DNA of 6,625 nt from Bordetella parapertussis (GTDB lineage: Bacteria > Pseudomonadota > Gammaproteobacteria > Burkholderiales > Burkholderiaceae_B), in NCBI GenBank assembly GCA_945869355.1, contig CAMBPA010000077.1, forward strand, positions 1-6,625, read 5' to 3'. The translations under genes were made by a program, and so were the position numbers. Shown here one piece after another: positions 6,229 through 6,625 of the stretch; within the stretch, counting starts at the first letter, position 1, and every line of letters begins with the position of its first letter. Below the pieces are notes generated by a model. The model ran no database searches, was not told where the DNA came from, and was given only the letters and a program-made list of their open reading frames with translations.

Positions 6229-6625
6229 GCCCCGCCACACCAGACAACATGACAGGATCAATGCCAAGAAGTTTAAGTGCGGCCGCGTAGCGGTCCTCAG
6301 GAGGCGTCGCAAAAATGACCTCCGCGCTTGCTGGAACGGTGAGCCATACGTTTTGCGCGATTTCGCTTTCAAGCTGCCCTGCGCCCCAGCCCGAATATCC
6401 CAGCGTGACAAGCAATCTTTCGGGCCCACTGCCCTGCGCAACGGCCTGAAGCACGTCGCGAGAAGTCGTCAAGGCGAGCTGGCCGAGTTGAATACTCGAA
6501 CTAAAACTCCCCGCGGGGGAGTGCAACACAAAGCCTCGATCCGTATGCACCGGGCCACCAAAATACACTGCTGCATTCTGGGGTAGTGCGATTTCAAGTT
6601 TTAGATCGATTTTTTCGAGCAAGCC
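6221..6625 (-). CDS. YqgE/AlgH family protein, C-terminal part (5' end outside window)
   Basis: The last 134 residues of a YqgE/AlgH family protein, normally about 185 residues; the frame is open through the right edge. Diagnostic blocks, counted from the edge, are YFGGPVHTDRGFVLHS (about 21-36) and TLGYSGWGAGQLESEIAQN (about 74-92), followed by NVWLTVPAS. The biochemical function of the family is not established; the AlgH name comes from alginate regulation in Pseudomonas. Conserved pairing with ruvX, including the 8-base overlap, suggests co-expression at the head of the pyr operon. The TTG near the edge (6622-6620) encodes an internal Leu and is not the start. Confidence 0.94.
   Translation of the reverse strand, partial: GLLEKIDLKLEIALPQNAAVYFGGPVHTDRGFVLHSPAGSFSSSIQLGQLALTTSRDVLQAVAQGSGPERLLVTLGYSGWGAGQLESEIAQNVWLTVPASAEVIFATPPEDRYAAALKLLGIDPVMLSGVAGHA

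Overview
The window looks like a chromosomal segment of a betaproteobacterium, most likely Burkholderiales and perhaps close to Alcaligenaceae. This is inferred from the gene order yqgE-ruvX-pyrR-pyrB-pyrC'-plsC, from a PyrB N-terminus of the NPQLNRHG type, and from a PyrC homologue of the metal-site-less kind that accompanies class A aspartate transcarbamoylases. Base composition is moderate. Gene density is very high, and the only real intergenic gap is about 130 bases (1107-1236).

Left part (1-2271). The 3' end of apaH (+ strand) runs into the 3' end of an alpha/beta-fold hydrolase gene (- strand) with a 4-base overlap. The hydrolase gene is divergent from a + strand amidohydrolase-2 family gene that resembles 4-oxalomesaconate hydratase (LigJ/PmdE type, protocatechuate 4,5-cleavage). 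The gap between them holds a strong imperfect palindrome (1126-1162), a good candidate operator for a divergent regulon. The other genes of the protocatechuate 4,5-cleavage route are not in the window.

Right part (2229-6625). A compact - strand operon, entering from the right edge, contains yqgE (5' end missing), ruvX/yqgF, pyrR, pyrB, pyrC' and a plsC-type acyltransferase. Junctions overlap by 1 to 8 bases or are separated by 10 bases, so translational coupling is likely. PyrB and the catalytically dead PyrC' are expected to form one aspartate transcarbamoylase complex for step 2 of pyrimidine synthesis. PyrR is the associated uracil-phosphoribosyltransferase-like regulator.

The most notable observation is that pyrB appears damaged. 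Its natural start (strong AAGGAG site, overlapping the pyrR stop) leads after 10 codons into an in-frame TAG, where relatives have a Glu codon. The rest of the gene is open and conserved, except that the carbamoyl-phosphate motif reads STRTL instead of STRTR. Both changes fit G-to-T transversions, so a true decaying gene, an efficient read-through or re-initiation, and a sequencing or DNA-damage artefact are all possible. I found no CRISPR array, insertion sequence, tRNA or rRNA, and no convincing novel system beyond these points.
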